Shown: positions 43,948 to 57,492 of the stretch, piece after piece
Layout of the letters: each line of letters starts with the position of its first letter
Position numbering within the stretch: position 1 is the stretch's first letter
Source of the DNA: Trileptium ribeirensis
Taxonomy: Eukaryota > Nematoda > Enoplea > Enoplida > Thoracostomopsidae
DNA length: 64,000 nucleotides
Assembly: GCA_030248225.1 (NCBI GenBank)
Contig: JASANE010020146.1
Location: 1-64,000 of the forward strand
Direction: 5' to 3'
The notes under the pieces: model-generated
Database searches by the model: none
What the model was told of the DNA's origin: nothing
Seen by the model: only the letters and a program-made list of their open reading frames with translations
Position numbers and translations under genes: made by a program

Positions 43948-45371
43948 CTATTAATTTGAACAGTTTTGGTGACACAAAATTTTAGGTAGCAGTTTCAACC
44001 AGAGGCACAGAATCAAAAACAAAAATGGAGATCACTCAACGGAGAATCCTCTCATCGAGAGTTGTTACTGTGCTGATAGCCAATTTTTGACCGAACCGCC
44101 TTTTTCCAGTATCGAACCAACATTGAAAATACCGAAGAAAATCAGTTTTATAAATTTTGATAAAGAAATTTCTTGGTTGTTTGCCGTAACAATGATATTA
44201 TACGATTATTTCACCTGATAAACATGTTTTTCATTGTTTTAACCCATATTGAGTGTGCTGTTAACGGTGTGAAACTGAGATTTCAAAAATTTGGAACCAA
44301 GGCAGTTATATTTTGATACTGTTCTGCTAAGGCCAATTACAATATAATACAGACCTAAACGGCTTTATTTGTACAGTTTAAGCATATTTGGGCAAAATCA
44401 TCCACTTCGTTTCACTTGTTATAGGATTTTTTGCCAGCGGATACTTATTAAACTTTTGCTGTGTTAACTTATCATAACTGTTCAATACACAGCAACTGCA
44501 AACACCTAACTCCACTATGAGCTCACATAAAATAGCCTAGCTAGCCATAATACGGATTTGCTAATCATTATATTACTGGTTAACGTAGAAGGCAGAGTTA
44601 GCCAAACTAAATGTTTATTTAAAAGTCAATTTTTGAGGTCAATTCAGTTTCTGGTGATGTTATAAACCAATTTCAGAGGTTGCGATGTATTATATAATTG
44701 TAAAATGTTTCATTAACTGAAATTCCTTGAAGTCAAATTTCAGATAATTCATCTGAATCACGATAGTTAATAAGAAGAGGAAGCACATGCAATCTTTATA
44801 GCACGCAATCTCGGAAAGAGGGGAGAGAAGTGACGCAGCGTCCCCCTGACACCCCCTCGTACGTGCCAGGACTGTTGCCGCATTCATGTCGGCAACAATA
44901 TATTGGAAACAGACTAGTCAATCACATCTACTGCCATACATGACACCAAGCTTTCGAACTTACCACTTAAACTACCTATTAAGAGATTTTTTAAATTATT
45001 TATAAAACTATAAAATTCAGGTGAAAATTAACAGAGATCATCAACGTAACCGTCAACTCACTTTGCTTCATCGAAGTAACAAAAAATAACGGTATTAAAA
45101 CTCGGAAGCTGTAAATTTAGTTACAACAAAATAATCGTATTTGAGTTGGTTAAATGGGTAAAAATAAAATTTTTTTACAAAAAAAATAATAATATTCATT
45201 CGTATTATTTATTTTAAACATATACGAATTAAAACTTTAAATAATATATAATTCGTTATGTTTGTCGTCTACTTAAAAGTAAAAGTAGATGAAAACAGGC
45301 CGCCTAAAACAACATGAAAATGTTTAGTATACAGAAAAATTAATGTAATTCGTAGTAGTAAAAATACTTAC
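43948..45371. other. unassigned stretch
   Basis: No gene is recognised. A patch at 44810-44870 (GACGCAGCGTCCCCCTGACA) has higher GC and resembles other scattered GC-rich patches (40865, 50620, 56370). Confidence 0.35.
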
Positions 45372-45433
45372 AAAAATCTGCTCTTCAACACGAATTTTGT
45401 ACCGTGTTTTTAAATTTAGAGAAGCGAAATGTT
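45372..45433 (-). CDS. candidate small exon upstream of 43947
   Basis: TATATCTAG acceptor and a strong GTAAGT donor. The 20 codons HFASLNLKTRYKIRVEEQIF end in phase 0 and join in frame to LQFESVLSDF of the 43947 exon. No database-level homology is claimed; the case rests on splice sites, phase and composition. Confidence 0.25.
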
Positions 45434-46049
45434 CTAGATATATTTACAATTTGAAAACCACGTCTTTTCTCATTGAAATTTTTGAACTGTATAAGTTCTA
45501 TAACCTATACCGATCAAGTTGAGTGACGTTCTTTCGTGAGTGACGTTCTTACATTATGCGTGAGTACACTTAAGGTGACCCCGCCAACCATCCTATTCTG
45601 TCATTACCGATATCGAATCGCAAACCCTTGTTACAGAAAACTGGTTTAATTTCATTCGATTTTTCGCTAACCGAAAATTGGCAAAATCAAATTCAAGTGC
45701 CAGAAATTAGACCTTGTGTTCGAACAGAATTTTGGCGATTTCAGTTTGCAGAAATTCTGTTCCCTAATGTATTATCATTTAAATTTTGATTATACAGTGT
45801 TCGCGAACATATTTAATGCAAAAGTGAGTTAACAATGAAATCGACAAATTTTTGTTCTCAAAAAGTTGGGTAATTTTAACTGAATTTTCGCGAACACAAA
45901 ATGGTTAGATTTCAATCACGAGCGCTGTGTTCGCGAACAGTTTTACGCCGAATTTCAATTGGCCAAAAAGCGTTCTGTAACAAATTCTATACAAAAATAC
46001 AAAATAGAATGGTTGCTGGTTGCCGGGGTCATTTTAAGGTTACTTGCGC
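45434..46049. other. unassigned stretch with TGTTCGCGAACA palindromes
   Basis: GTGTTCGCGAACAT near 45797 and GTGTTCGCGAACAG near 45927 share the palindrome TGTTCGCGAACA, and related half-sites lie near 45717. It may be an old inverted-repeat element. No gene is seen. Confidence 0.4.
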
Positions 46050-46262
46050 ATTATTGTCCTGTGTGTAACCAAGCCTTGGCATTCATGAAAAAAGCCTTAA
46101 ACACAATTATCCTGTGTGTAACCATATCTTGGTATTCATCAATAAAGAAGTCTTGACCATTATTGTCCTGTGTGTAGCCATATCTTAGCATTTGTCAAAA
46201 AAAAGTTTTGCACATCATTGTGCTATGTATCGCCATGTCTTGGCATTCTTGCCATAGCAAGC
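46050..46262. repeat. degenerate ~54-bp tandem repeat
   Basis: Four diverged units start at about 46059, 46111, 46167 and 46221, with CCTGTGTGTAACCA, CTTGGCATTCAT and AAAAAAG motifs. Confidence 0.75.
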
Positions 46263-47289
46263 ATGCCATAGCAAAGATACTGCAACCCTACAATAATATC
46301 TCATTTAGTCGATGCGATAGTCTAAATTTTGATTAACTAATACGATAATTAATTCTCATAAACTATTTTTAAATATCCACATGCACATACTGCACCAGTC
46401 AAACGCAAACGGTCACAGCGTTGCATCTAGTAAAATTTTTAAACCACATAAACCACAAATTTTAACTCCTACGCTCATCCAAATGTATAACACATGATTT
46501 TTTCCTCCACATATTTTAACGTCAATTATAAAAATTGATAACAATGAAAGTGTTAAAATTGAGAAGCTACTAATGGCATTCAACTGCTGACTCAGGCTGC
46601 TGTATTTGTTGCAATGTCATTACGCGTACAACAGGTTTTTTTTAGTTCGCGTTCTTGCAGTTACCAATATGTTGTGTCAATGTAAATGCAAACTAGTATG
46701 CATCATGCAGTGATGTTAGAAATAATATAGACATATGCTCTGATGGTGCTGTTATTAGATGACAGTCAACCAATCTAAAGCATTGGCAATTGTGTTGTAG
46801 ACTAGAATACGAAATGATTCGATAATTGAAACGGTGCAAGCGAAGAGGGCGAAGGGTGCAAGGTAGAAATTCGTGAAAATTTCTTTCTTGTCTGTCGCTG
46901 TGATTCATAACTCATTTTGGGATGGACGGATTTCGACAAATTTTTATTCGATAGCAAAAGTGATGACGATGTGCCCTTTAATTCAGCTCGATTATCTCAT
47001 ACCCAAAACGGCCAAAAAAATAGGTTTTTAAGTGTTCGTTGCCAAATCTGGCCATTCAAGTACACAAGTGTTTCACAGTCCATATCTCGTCACAACGCTT
47101 CGCAGCGAAAAATTGAGACAAGAATCACAATTAGCTCATCGAGACCTACAACTTTGCCTGGCCGCTGTGGGGTGACCGAATATCGTTCGTGTACTGTTTG
47201 CCAAAAATAGTGATTTTTTAAATTTTGCGGTGTTATTACTTGTTTAACCTTACAGGTTATCAAGCACGATGAATGCAATGATTTTGCTA
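46263..47289. other. unassigned stretch
   Basis: No gene is recognised. 46895-47210 is a dispersed-type segment (CATATCTCGTCACAACGCTT) with a 97-codon chance frame. Confidence 0.35.
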
Positions 47290-47930
47290 TCTAGAGTCCA
47301 ACTTAACTATATTATAGATTTTCATGGGGTTTCAAGTGTTTTACGGTCGACTATCCCGATTTCCAAAATGTAGAGCGTTTTCATTTGTATGATTATGTAT
47401 TGCCTGAAGGACATCAAGAATGGCCTATATAAGAATATTTGGGAAGGCTGAATACAACGATTTGTCTAGAGTCAAATGTGCACATTTCATGCCTTTTCAT
47501 GGGTTTTCAATGTATTAGGGTGGATGAACCTGACTTCAAGAGTATAGCCGGTCTTCAGTTGTTTGGTACCTGGCATCAAAAATAGTTTATACAGAGGCTT
47601 TTGGCAGGGCGAATACAACGATTTGGTTATCTAAAGTCCAGCGTGTAAATTTCATGTGTTTTCATGCGTTTTCAATAGGTTTAGTGTCAATGAACCGATT
47701 TTTTGAATATAGTCTGTTTTCAGTTATTTGGTAACGGATTGCATACAGGTCAACTACAATTCTCCGTACACGTTTTCCGCTAAGCTGAATACGATGGTTT
47801 GGTTATTTAGAGGCCAGCACAAATACTTGATGCGTTGTCAGTTGTTTCCGATGGGTTTAGGGTCGACGATAATTAGGGTTTTCAATGGGTTTTGGGTTGA
47901 AGAGGTTTAGGGTAGTATATGCATCAGAAA
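47290..47930. repeat. degenerate ~160-bp dispersed or tandem repeat
   Basis: Diverged units carry GTCTTCAGTTGTTTGGTACC, GGCTTTTGGCAGGGCGAATA and TTTTCATGGGTTTTCAATG. About four copies are traceable. A single related unit lies at about 38880-39000, next to the LINE. Confidence 0.65.
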
Positions 47931-49425
47931 CATTTTGTTACAGGTGAGCAAGCAAAGTGATAAATTAAAAAATGAAACCACGTTCGCGCCATTTCACCCT
48001 CCCTTCCGAGATACTAGTGGTGTTGTTGTATAAGATTATGCTCCGGTGTAAAAGACTGTGCGCCACAACGCTACATAGGAGATGTTGCTCACTTTCTTTA
48101 AGGAACCTCACAAAACGATCTAATAACAACGCACATGGCCACGACAAAATCAATAAGAGTTTTACAATCTACGCTGTACCAGACGTGAGACACAGTGCAG
48201 GAAAGGGATAAGGGAACGATAGTAAAAACTTTGATAAATCCATTCCCATCGTAAATTAATATACATTTTGTGTAATTTTGACGAAATTTTCCGCAACGAT
48301 AGAACCTGAATCGTTTAATTACGAGTTCCGTGCGCTAGCTACTAGGCTACTTAGCAGCTGTTGCTCGGTTCCATAAGGAACATCACAAAACGAGCGAATA
48401 GCTGCGCAGATGCAAACGCACCGTCCTCTACAAAATCACTAACGGAATCGTTTCACAATGTACGTTGTACAAAATGTGTGACACAATACGGGATAGGGTA
48501 AAATGGTTTTTGGATCCCTTTGTTGTTGACAATTCTGCACCGGATTCAAGCTACGATTATTATATCATAAAATTCTGACACCAAATACCATAGAATTTTC
48601 CAGAGAAGCCTTTCTTTTTATACATCAAGATTCATTTACTCATTGGCTAATTAAAACCTTATTTTTTCTCTCACTTGTTTAGCAAAATGGTATATATTGC
48701 AACGTATTCCAGGATTTTTGATGGTATATAACGATAAAATTCCCAATAATACTCGAACTGTCACCAAATGACATCGAATTTTAACAGCCTAGAATCATTC
48801 AATTGTATTTATAACCGGCCGTACCATATAAACTATACCAAAATTTCTACGAAGGATGAGCTGTCAAAAACAGTGAGGAAAGATCGCTATGTTTTTTGTT
48901 CCGTTTATTCTAGCAAATGACAGAAAAAGCACCCCTGGCCCTTAAAATGTTAACTTTGTTGGCGAAGTTGGCAAGGCGCTTATCCTATGTTTATTGGAAG
49001 AAAGTCGGCATTCTTGTACATTAATAGATTAATAGATTTGTAGTTGTCAGGAAGTTAGAAGGAACACGATATGATTTAGCGATAATGTGTTGTCATTATA
49101 TAAGCGCGGCACTGTGGTTTCAATCGATATTTGTGTGACGTTTAAATATTTGGCGAATAATGTTGTTCCAAAATCTCTTTATATCACTACTAACGGTTGT
49201 GTTAGCTTGATTTATTGAGCAATGATTTATTGGACTTGCGGGAATGATTAAGCATCTCACCGTCGCTCCACTGTACTATCTAAATGATTTTACAATGTAT
49301 ACATACGAAACTGTAAATAATATATGCTCGAAATCCGAGGTCACTGGTTGAGGTAGCCGGTTCCTCGGGGGATCTTCGGCCTGCGCAGCGGGAGGGATAT
49401 TACCCTTCCGCCGGAGAGGTGGTGC
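47931..49425. other. gene-poor stretch with a degenerate direct repeat
   Basis: About 48045-48210 and 48340-48500 are diverged copies: AAGGAACCTCACAAAACGAT versus AAGGAACATCACAAAACGAG, each followed by GAGACACAGTGCAGG or a similar string. A third echo is near 23635. No gene is seen. Confidence 0.5.
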
Positions 49426-52400
49426 GGTGATAGGTGACAGGGCAAAAATTTTTGATGTTTTTGAGACTCAAAATTTCCAAACCCTTGGCAACATTCTCCC
49501 AATTTTCCACATATTTTGCTATTCTTTTGCTAAAATCCACGCTCACCGACGGCATCGGGGTGCAGGCTTCATGCGGGAAAGAATGAGGCGACCCACCGGG
49601 CAGGCGTCCGACGCCTCACGGCGAAATAATCCCACTCTCCCACGCTGTGATTACGTGTGGTCTAACTCTATATTCGATGCCTTGACGCAGCAAGTAAATA
49701 TATTAGATATCATTTGCGAAGTTTAAAACATGCTTTTGGACATGGCTAGAAATATTTATTTGAAATGTCTTACAGTTAAACACTAAACCTTTTGCAGAAT
49801 GTGTACTTAATTTTTCTCATAATTTTCCTTATTTTGCGCAATTTTTTTTCATATTTTTTGCAGTTTTGCTCTCAGTTGTAAATGGAAATCTAAAAGCAAT
49901 AATAATAAAATCCAAAAATTTGAATGCCACTTTGGTGCGTGAAGTGCTGGTGAGTGGGAGCTTCCATGGGAGACTATTGCTTAGGCGTGGCCCTTGCGGC
50001 ATAATATCCCTATTCCACCTGTGGGCACATATGAGCTATACTAGGCATTTTCTTAAACTCGTAATATCCGTGGAGTTCCAACCGGACAAGTAATACAGGA
50101 ATTGAACTAAGCTGACGCTTTTGTTGAACCAGCAGATATTATGTGAACCTCTTGTAAACCATTAGGTTTAGCAAAAGTAATTCTTTAAATAATAGTTCAT
50201 TGCTTGTTTCCAAATATCTGTAGATTCATAACGCATTTGAGGATAGAATTTTATCCAATTCTGTATTTAACAGCTGAATAGAATATCATTCCATCAGTCA
50301 ATCAACAGATTTGTGCTCAAGGCTGATCGAAATAGGTTTTTAGCGAGAACACAACACTTCATTGGTCAAGAGGGTTTACATTTTCGAATAAAATGGCTAT
50401 AAAATAGTATATTATTCTTGAAAAGCACATAAACATAATTGTTAACTTGCCATGTATGAATGCGGCGTTTATAAGCTACAAAGGACGCTCATGTGCATTT
50501 TTGTGCCCAATAGTCTACAGCACACCATCCAGTGGCACAAAAAACATACCTACACTATCTAATAAAATAGATGGGATATGAGACACCATCAGCTTAACTA
50601 TAGTGCAGACATGCCGAACCAGGGGTTCAGGAGGCCGCGCTCTCTGTGTCGTCGGACCCCCCTCCCCGATGTTTTGGTCTACCCCCGAAGGCACCATCCT
50701 AACCCCTAATGCACGGAAAAATTGGTAAACATAGGACATATGGTCAAAAACGACTAAAATACGGGTACTAATGGCAAAATTTGTGAAGTTCCTTGGAAAG
50801 GGCGAGGTTGTCAAATTGTACAGTACATTCCTAAAGAACCACCTGCAAGGGTCTCTACGCTCTTTGTCGCCCCGTCTCCGACCCCTGTTACCCTCCCGCC
50901 CGAGAGCACTGAGCGTCGACATGTATGCTATTGTGTCTATTTTTAAGTATTGTTTTTACTGACGATGTCAAGGACGCCATACACAATCAAATGACATGAT
51001 ATGTGTAATTGACAGCATGGCGTAGCGGACACCATAAACCTTTTAAAAAAATTTTATGGTGAAGGCAACACCATACCATTGCCGACAAAACACTACATAT
51101 GTATGCTATCTTAAAATGTTATCAGAAACACTACGGTTTCCAGGGCGCTAACGGATGGCGGCAGAGACACCCAGGATAGATAAAATTTCCACATGTTGTC
51201 CTTCATAACGTTAACGTCGCAAAATCCAATAATAGTGCGTTGTGTTCTATTTTGTAAAGCAAAAGCTAATAATGTAAGACATTGCAGAGATTGGTGATAT
51301 TTCCTTTGACAATTTATTATATCTATGGTTTTTAAGGTCTTATTGACATTATATATTACTTGCAGCGTAAAAACAGAAACGTCATCTTTATATGAAACCT
51401 CAATAGGATGAGACATCGTTGTCTGTCTGGCAATGTTGTTTTTGTCGTTTTCTCATCAAAAATCAGCATCTTTATAATCTATTGTCAATAGTTAACATTA
51501 TAGCGCATTCTTTTGAACAGTTCCAGCCATTCACACAATGGACACATAATTCTCTTAAAATTCCATTAAAGAATGCACATGAAAACCAGTTGGCGCTCTG
51601 GAAATTTTGTCCGAATTACACAAAATTACATATATTTAGACAATATTTTATATATGTATTTTGGATTTGGCTTAATTACTTAAATGTTTACCATTATCAC
51701 AGTTAAGTTTACCCTGCAGTAGAGGTGTGAAGTTAGGGCCGAAGTACGGCGTGGAACGGCCCGGAGATGAAAAATCTTATAACATTTTGAGACTGTCTAA
51801 AACAGCCTTTAGAGCGACGAACGTCAGTAGTTATGGCGTTTGCATTCAAATGGCAAACAATCGCATGATTGTTGACTGGTATAGCGTTTAATTTATTTTT
51901 GTAGCAAATCTGAATTTTGCTGAAAGTTCGAAGAGAAAACTTTAATGTGGTTCAGCTAGCGAAGATCTTGCGTTATTAGAAATCAATTCTAATGACTCCT
52001 TTAGCTGACTTCTGCAGTTATTTTTTACATTTCATAATGTTTAATGTTGTCTGAGAGTATTGATCTAGTATAAAGCGAAATGTGTGACAATAACGGTTCA
52101 ATATGTGTGGAAGTCGTTAAGATAATTTTTAGATATATGCATATGCACGTCAGCTACGTCGGACTTTTCGGGCCGGGCCTCGTCTGGTCAGTTTTCATTC
52201 GGGCCACACCTAGCTTTTGTATAAAATCAGCGTGTCTCCGATACGTATTTAATGCCAAAAGCATTCAATGTCTAACTATTTTGTGAATGTATTGCCGTAT
52301 TTTTGTACGATCAATCGATTCATCGGTTTGTTTGGTCTTTTCAATTCAAAATATGGCAGACTAATCGTTAATTGAATCTTGTAGCTTTGCACGATGCTCG

Positions 52401-53454
52401 AGATGCAGCATTGCGTTTATGAATCGGCTGATCCGGTCAACTAAACGTCCTAATTAAGCATATAGCTGATCTCTGTGGATTATGCCAAATTGAATAAAAA
52501 TACAATATAAGCTTTTGTATCATTTTTGTTTTTCTCTAGACCGTTTAGTATTTTAACGAATACCAACAAGTTGATTTGTCTGCGCTGGCAACTTACATAC
52601 TGCTTTTGCGTCGTTCAAAAATATATCTTGGCAAAAGAAATGCTCAACTGCAGCATAAAAGTTTAGCAGACTGAGCTATAAAACATAATTCTGACTTCGA
52701 CTACGTTATAGGAAGGTGTGCTAATAGCGGTATGCTGGCCAAAAGCATCAAGAAGTTCTAATGAGGATTTTTCATGATTTGCAGACATGTACAATTTAAT
52801 CACAGTAAAATTGAATGAAAACGTTATAAAGGAACTGTGATATTGTTGAAAATTTCATTAACAAAATAGATTGGGGCGATCAGTGGGTAATAGCACAGTT
52901 TTGTGATCGGTCAAATTTATGGCGTCTTCTACTCATCGTTTTCAACTGGTGAGCGGACTGCAGAGTTTGAATTTATGACGAATGCCATTATATTAACAAC
53001 CACGTTGAGTCTGTGCAACGTAATTTAAGCTCTTGTTGCATGGTCTGATAGAAGGCTAAGACAATATCACAGCTGGACGTATGGTCCAGACCCCACAATA
53101 CTCGCAGCGTTGAACATATAAATTTTATCTGTTACCAGCTGAAATATAAATGTAGTGATTATATGTCCGTAGGGGTAGTGAGCATGACACCTCTATGTGC
53201 AGGTCCCCATCTAAGCCATATTTACCTTCTGAGGCCTACCAGACCATGCTCCCTCCGGCGCTCAGGAAATACTAGCAATTATGAGGGAAATTACAAAAAT
53301 TTTAGGGCAGAAGGGGAACGAAAAAAATGGAGAAATTATATGTTATCCATCTCCTTGTCTACATCCGTCCCCACCGTGCAAATTTTCCACCTCACCCGAA
53401 ACCATCTACACCGAAGTTGACGAAACTTTGACACCTATGGCATAACGCATTATA
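49426..53454. other. gene-poor stretch with GC-rich dispersed patches
   Basis: The patches at 49430-49650, 50515-50900 and 53160-53420 share polypyrimidine/GC-rich style but no clear coding frame. The 135-codon minus ORF at 50515-50922 and its plus-strand counterpart lie in such a patch. No exon is supported. Confidence 0.4.
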
Positions 53455-53545
53455 CATGGTATATAATATGACATAAATATATATATATTGCATATATATA
53501 TATATATAAATATTATATACAATATATGTATATAATATTTGAAGC
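53455..53545. repeat. AT-rich microsatellite
   Basis: Runs of TATATATA and TATAATAT, largely palindromic, between 53455 and 53545. Confidence 0.85.
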
Positions 53546-53759
53546 AGAGCAAATATATTGTTATTACGACTTATGCAACTTGCGCTATCTTTTATATGTG
53601 AAAACATCACCGATTATTTTCTATATCCTTGTCGAAATTGGCGAGGCTCTGCCAAATGCTATATTACGCATAGGTGTCGAAAGTTTCATAATCATTTGGG
53701 GTAGATGGTCCCGCGGAGGCGACACAGACTGCCTAGAGTTTGCAATGTCTTAAAAAGTC

Positions 53760-54345
53760 TTAAGAAGTCAAAATTTTCCCAATTTTGCTAATTTATAGTA
53801 TTTTAACCATTTTTATTAATTTTCGCCCAATTTTTGCTAATCTGTACCCTGGTTTTGCCAATTTGCTAAAATTTTCCACGTCAGTTGTGTTAGGAGGTGA
53901 GTGGGGGACAACCTTCGAATAGGGGTAGATTTGGCTCTGTGTTGGGTGTGATCCTTAGTGTGCAATGCCTGTACCATCATCCATATCTATGATATTTTGT
54001 CGCTTTGTTTGACGTACGAACGGAGTAAAGCTTGCAATGTTTTAAGATCTCAAATTATTTCCCAATTTTACTAAAATTTTCTGCAATTTTCGGCAAATTT
54101 AAACCTACTTTTTAATTTTAGCCCAGTGTTTGCTAATTTGTACTCTGTTTTTGCCATTGTGCTAAAGTTTTCAGCGCCCCTTAGGTGCGCGGTGGGAGGA
54201 GCAAGTGAGGGGGAGGGTGGAAAACAAACTTCAGGGGTAGATTTGACTTGTGGTGGGGTCTGATCCTTAGAAGCGCCCCTACCACCCCCGTCGGCACCTA
54301 TGATTTTAAGTCACTTTGTTTGACGTAAATAACACAATTTCCGAT
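53760..54345. repeat. degenerate ~290-bp duplication
   Basis: Two diverged copies each contain CCCAATTTT...CTAA words, GTACCCTGGTTTTGCCA or GTACTCTGTTTTTGCCA, GGGGTAGATTTG, TGATCCTTAG and GTCGCTTTGTTTGACGTA or its like. Related fragments are at 14020-14190 and 49440-49540. Confidence 0.7.
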
Positions 54346-57184
54346 AGGTTTTTGCTGTCTTAGCTGTTAAACATTATGTTGTTTGAATATTTGTAACAGT
54401 AGCTAATACTTCTGAAATGAAATAAATTATAATCATAGCCTTAGGCTTTTACATGAACAACATTTTACTAGTTGCTGCACTGAAAGCTTTGTGTAAACAT
54501 TACTTTTAGTATGCTAATTTTTCAAATCATGGTGCTGCAGATAAAACAAGGATAAAATTAGTCATATGGGATAGAAACAGATATTTTGATCTTGTGCTTT
54601 AATGCAAAATGTGATCACTAATGAAACCACCCTGCGTCTTGTAGATAACGTAATAACTTACAGGTTATGAAAAATAGCCAATTCTGAATACTCTTTAACA
54701 GACTACGGTTGTAATAACGGAATTTTCGTACATTTGACTTTTAATTAAACTTTGCCCTATTGTGCTTTCTGCGCCTCCGTTTTGTGAAACTATACCAGGT
54801 CCACAGTCAAGCCATCTTATGTCACCTGCACTCTAAAAATTTGAACTAAATCGGTTCACCTACAATCCTGCTGCATATCAGTATGATACATCTTGATGTT
54901 AGCATTAAACACGGTATGATTTAACATGTGCACCAGAAGAGTCTGAGATATATGCAAGTCGTTATACCTGAATAATTCTACAGAAATTTTTTAGCCAGAT
55001 CCCTCGGCCGGCCGATGAATTATAAGTGGTACAATAAAATTAGTGAAATATAGGATATATAAATAAAACTTTCCAAACACTAGCTATATAGTCTTGCTGA
55101 TTTTCGTTAGAACATCAAAATTTTTATTTATCCTTTGAAGATTTTATGGTGTATCTTATTTAACGTAGTACCTATCATAATCTATGCATGATTCCTAAGT
55201 GATGTCTACCTCTGCGACCAATAGAACATGGGGGCATCTTTATCGTTGAGTTCACAAATTCAGGCTTGAAACCCAATTTTCACCGAAAAAAATGTTTGTA
55301 TTGTCTGGTGTGAACCCAAGGGTAATAATTTCCTAGGTTTTACGCAAAGCTGTCACTGAATTTGGCACTGAATTTACTGTATTAATAATTTAAATTTTAT
55401 AAATCAAAAGTAAATTTCAATGATTTTTAGGCATATGGTATGGCTTTTTTCCGATGTCAGTTACCAGCTTCTCAATTTAGAAATATGTTACAATTCGACG
55501 CAAAAGTATCTCGCAAGAACTACAATTGTATACATAAATGCTTCAAAACGCTATACACAATGCCTAAGCTTAGCGTAAAACTAAATAATACATAGAACTT
55601 TTTTCTATTTTCCAGAGCCTATAAAAATAAAAACAGACAGACATACGTAACCTAACGAAGACCACATTAACGTATTGCTACATTAGGGCATTAAAGTGAT
55701 CCACTTTAGGAAAGTTTGGTTCAGATTGGAACACCTTAATTTGAACTGATATCATCAGTTATTTGCAACAGAGATGATAAATAAGATCTTATCATGCTGT
55801 AGAGGACACCACAGGCATTAGATCGGTATAAAAATCGAGTCAATTTATCCACGTTAAACGACTGGAAAAATTACGTATAACGAAAAAGTTTGTTCAATGA
55901 CCGTAAAACGCTTACCTTCACATCAAATGGAGAGCGTGTGCACTTCTATTTCACTGGTTACCAAGTCTACGTGTACAAAGCCAAAACTGATGTAATCACT
56001 CGATCTGGCGTTTTATTTACTACAAATATAACTGAAGCATGACAGTTTTTATATACTGTTTGTAATTTTTCAAAAAATCAGAACTTTCCATAAATTATCA
56101 CCGAATATCGATAGTTTATGGTGGCCAAAATGAAATAGGAAACAAAATAACTTATAAGCACTTAATTTCACAAAACAACATAAAAATGAACAATTAAAGC
56201 GTTCCTTAATTTACAGCCCAACATCGCTAGTTTATAGTCGTCGAAATGAAATCGGGAGCATAATAACTAATAACGATTGAATTCGTAACAAAACAATCAC
56301 CTTATTTCCAAAGTTACACATTTATCTCTTAGGAAGAGAAATTTTCGTGCTATGCGATAAAATCAGCCAGCGGCGCAGATCGCAGGGGGCAGGAGACCCG
56401 TTCCGCAGTTATCGCAGTGGTGGGGACCCCTCCAGTGAAGTTCCCATTTATAGACATACAGGATATTCTAGATATTATATATCATATATATTTATTACAG
56501 AAAAAAATTAATAAGTATCAGGGGCGCACCAATACGGAGTGGGGAAGGCTGCGGGGTGCCCCCTTACTCTTTTCGGTAAAAATCTATAAAAATATGTAGC
56601 ATTTTTTATGGTGTCAGCAATTTTCCCTTACGCCCCATTTTGAGTTCCCCACTTTCGAACAGCGTGCTGATCCGCTGAAATCAGCTAAAATACTCATTTT
56701 TGGCAAATAATAAAATGCCTATTTATTATATACCAACAAACTTTAGAAGCCGCTCGCGTACAAAAACAATGGTTTAGTAATTTAGATTAATGATTTAATA
56801 ATAATCTGCGAAACCAATATCCGCCATAATCTATTTTCAGAGAATCGCTTTACCACTCAGATTTAGCTCAAATATTCATAGTATGTATATTGGTAACCAA
56901 AAAAATTCGAAAAGCGTCATAATATGGCCAAAATGCATATTTTCTGAACCGCCTCGTCCAGCTGAGTCGAATGGTGACAAAATTATCGCTATATCTTCAA
57001 TATTGACGATGTTCGAGCTGCTGGGAGGGGCAAACATGGTTATCGCAAAAGCTCGCTAATTGGTTGAATTTGAGCTTTGAATTACTCTAAATTGTACTTT
57101 TTAGTATTAATGATAATGATAACTGGATTTCTTACTGATATCAACTCAATTTATGCTATTACATAAATAATTTGAATTATTATA
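54346..57184. other. gene-poor AT-rich stretch
   Basis: No exon is recognised. 56340-56600 has a GC-rich patch (GCGCAGATCGCAGGGGGCAG). A GTAAGC donor-like site at about 55912 (minus) is preceded only by very short open stretches. Confidence 0.4.
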
Positions 57185-57492
57185 GTGCATGTAACTGTAG
57201 ATTGTGTAAGATTAGCGTTGTTATGCATGAATATCAGCTCCTGGGGCGGACAATGATTTTCCTCAACATTTTGGCACTAATCTTAGTAGAGCACTTCTTT
57301 AGTGTTTATAGCGTGCGTATTACTGCCATCTTTTTGAAGTCTAATGGATTCTTGCATTCTTTTAAGTTTACCCTACTGCCAAATACAACTGTTACGGCGT
57401 GCATTTATTTAATTGTATTGAGAACAAAACGTAAAGATATTATCAGAAACTTCCTACACCGAGCACATTTAGTTAGAGATAATAAACAATAA
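57185..57492 (+). CDS. possible GPCR-like C-terminal exon
   Basis: An open frame to TAA 57490-57492 has two hydrophobic segments, MIFLNILALILVEHFFSVYS and FTLLPNTTVTACIYLIVL, followed by RTKRKDIIRNFLHR. The N...TACIY...R layout mimics TM7 of rhodopsin-like receptors, where NPxxY is common, but with Thr-Ala in place of Asn-Pro. An acceptor ATTATTATAG ends at 57184. No upstream exon was found. It may be a degraded chemoreceptor or a chance ORF. Confidence 0.35.

Noticed and set aside
50515..50922. 135-codon minus-strand ORF
   Set aside because: It overlaps a GC-rich dispersed patch that is also open on the other strand, and it has no recognisable domain or splice signals.
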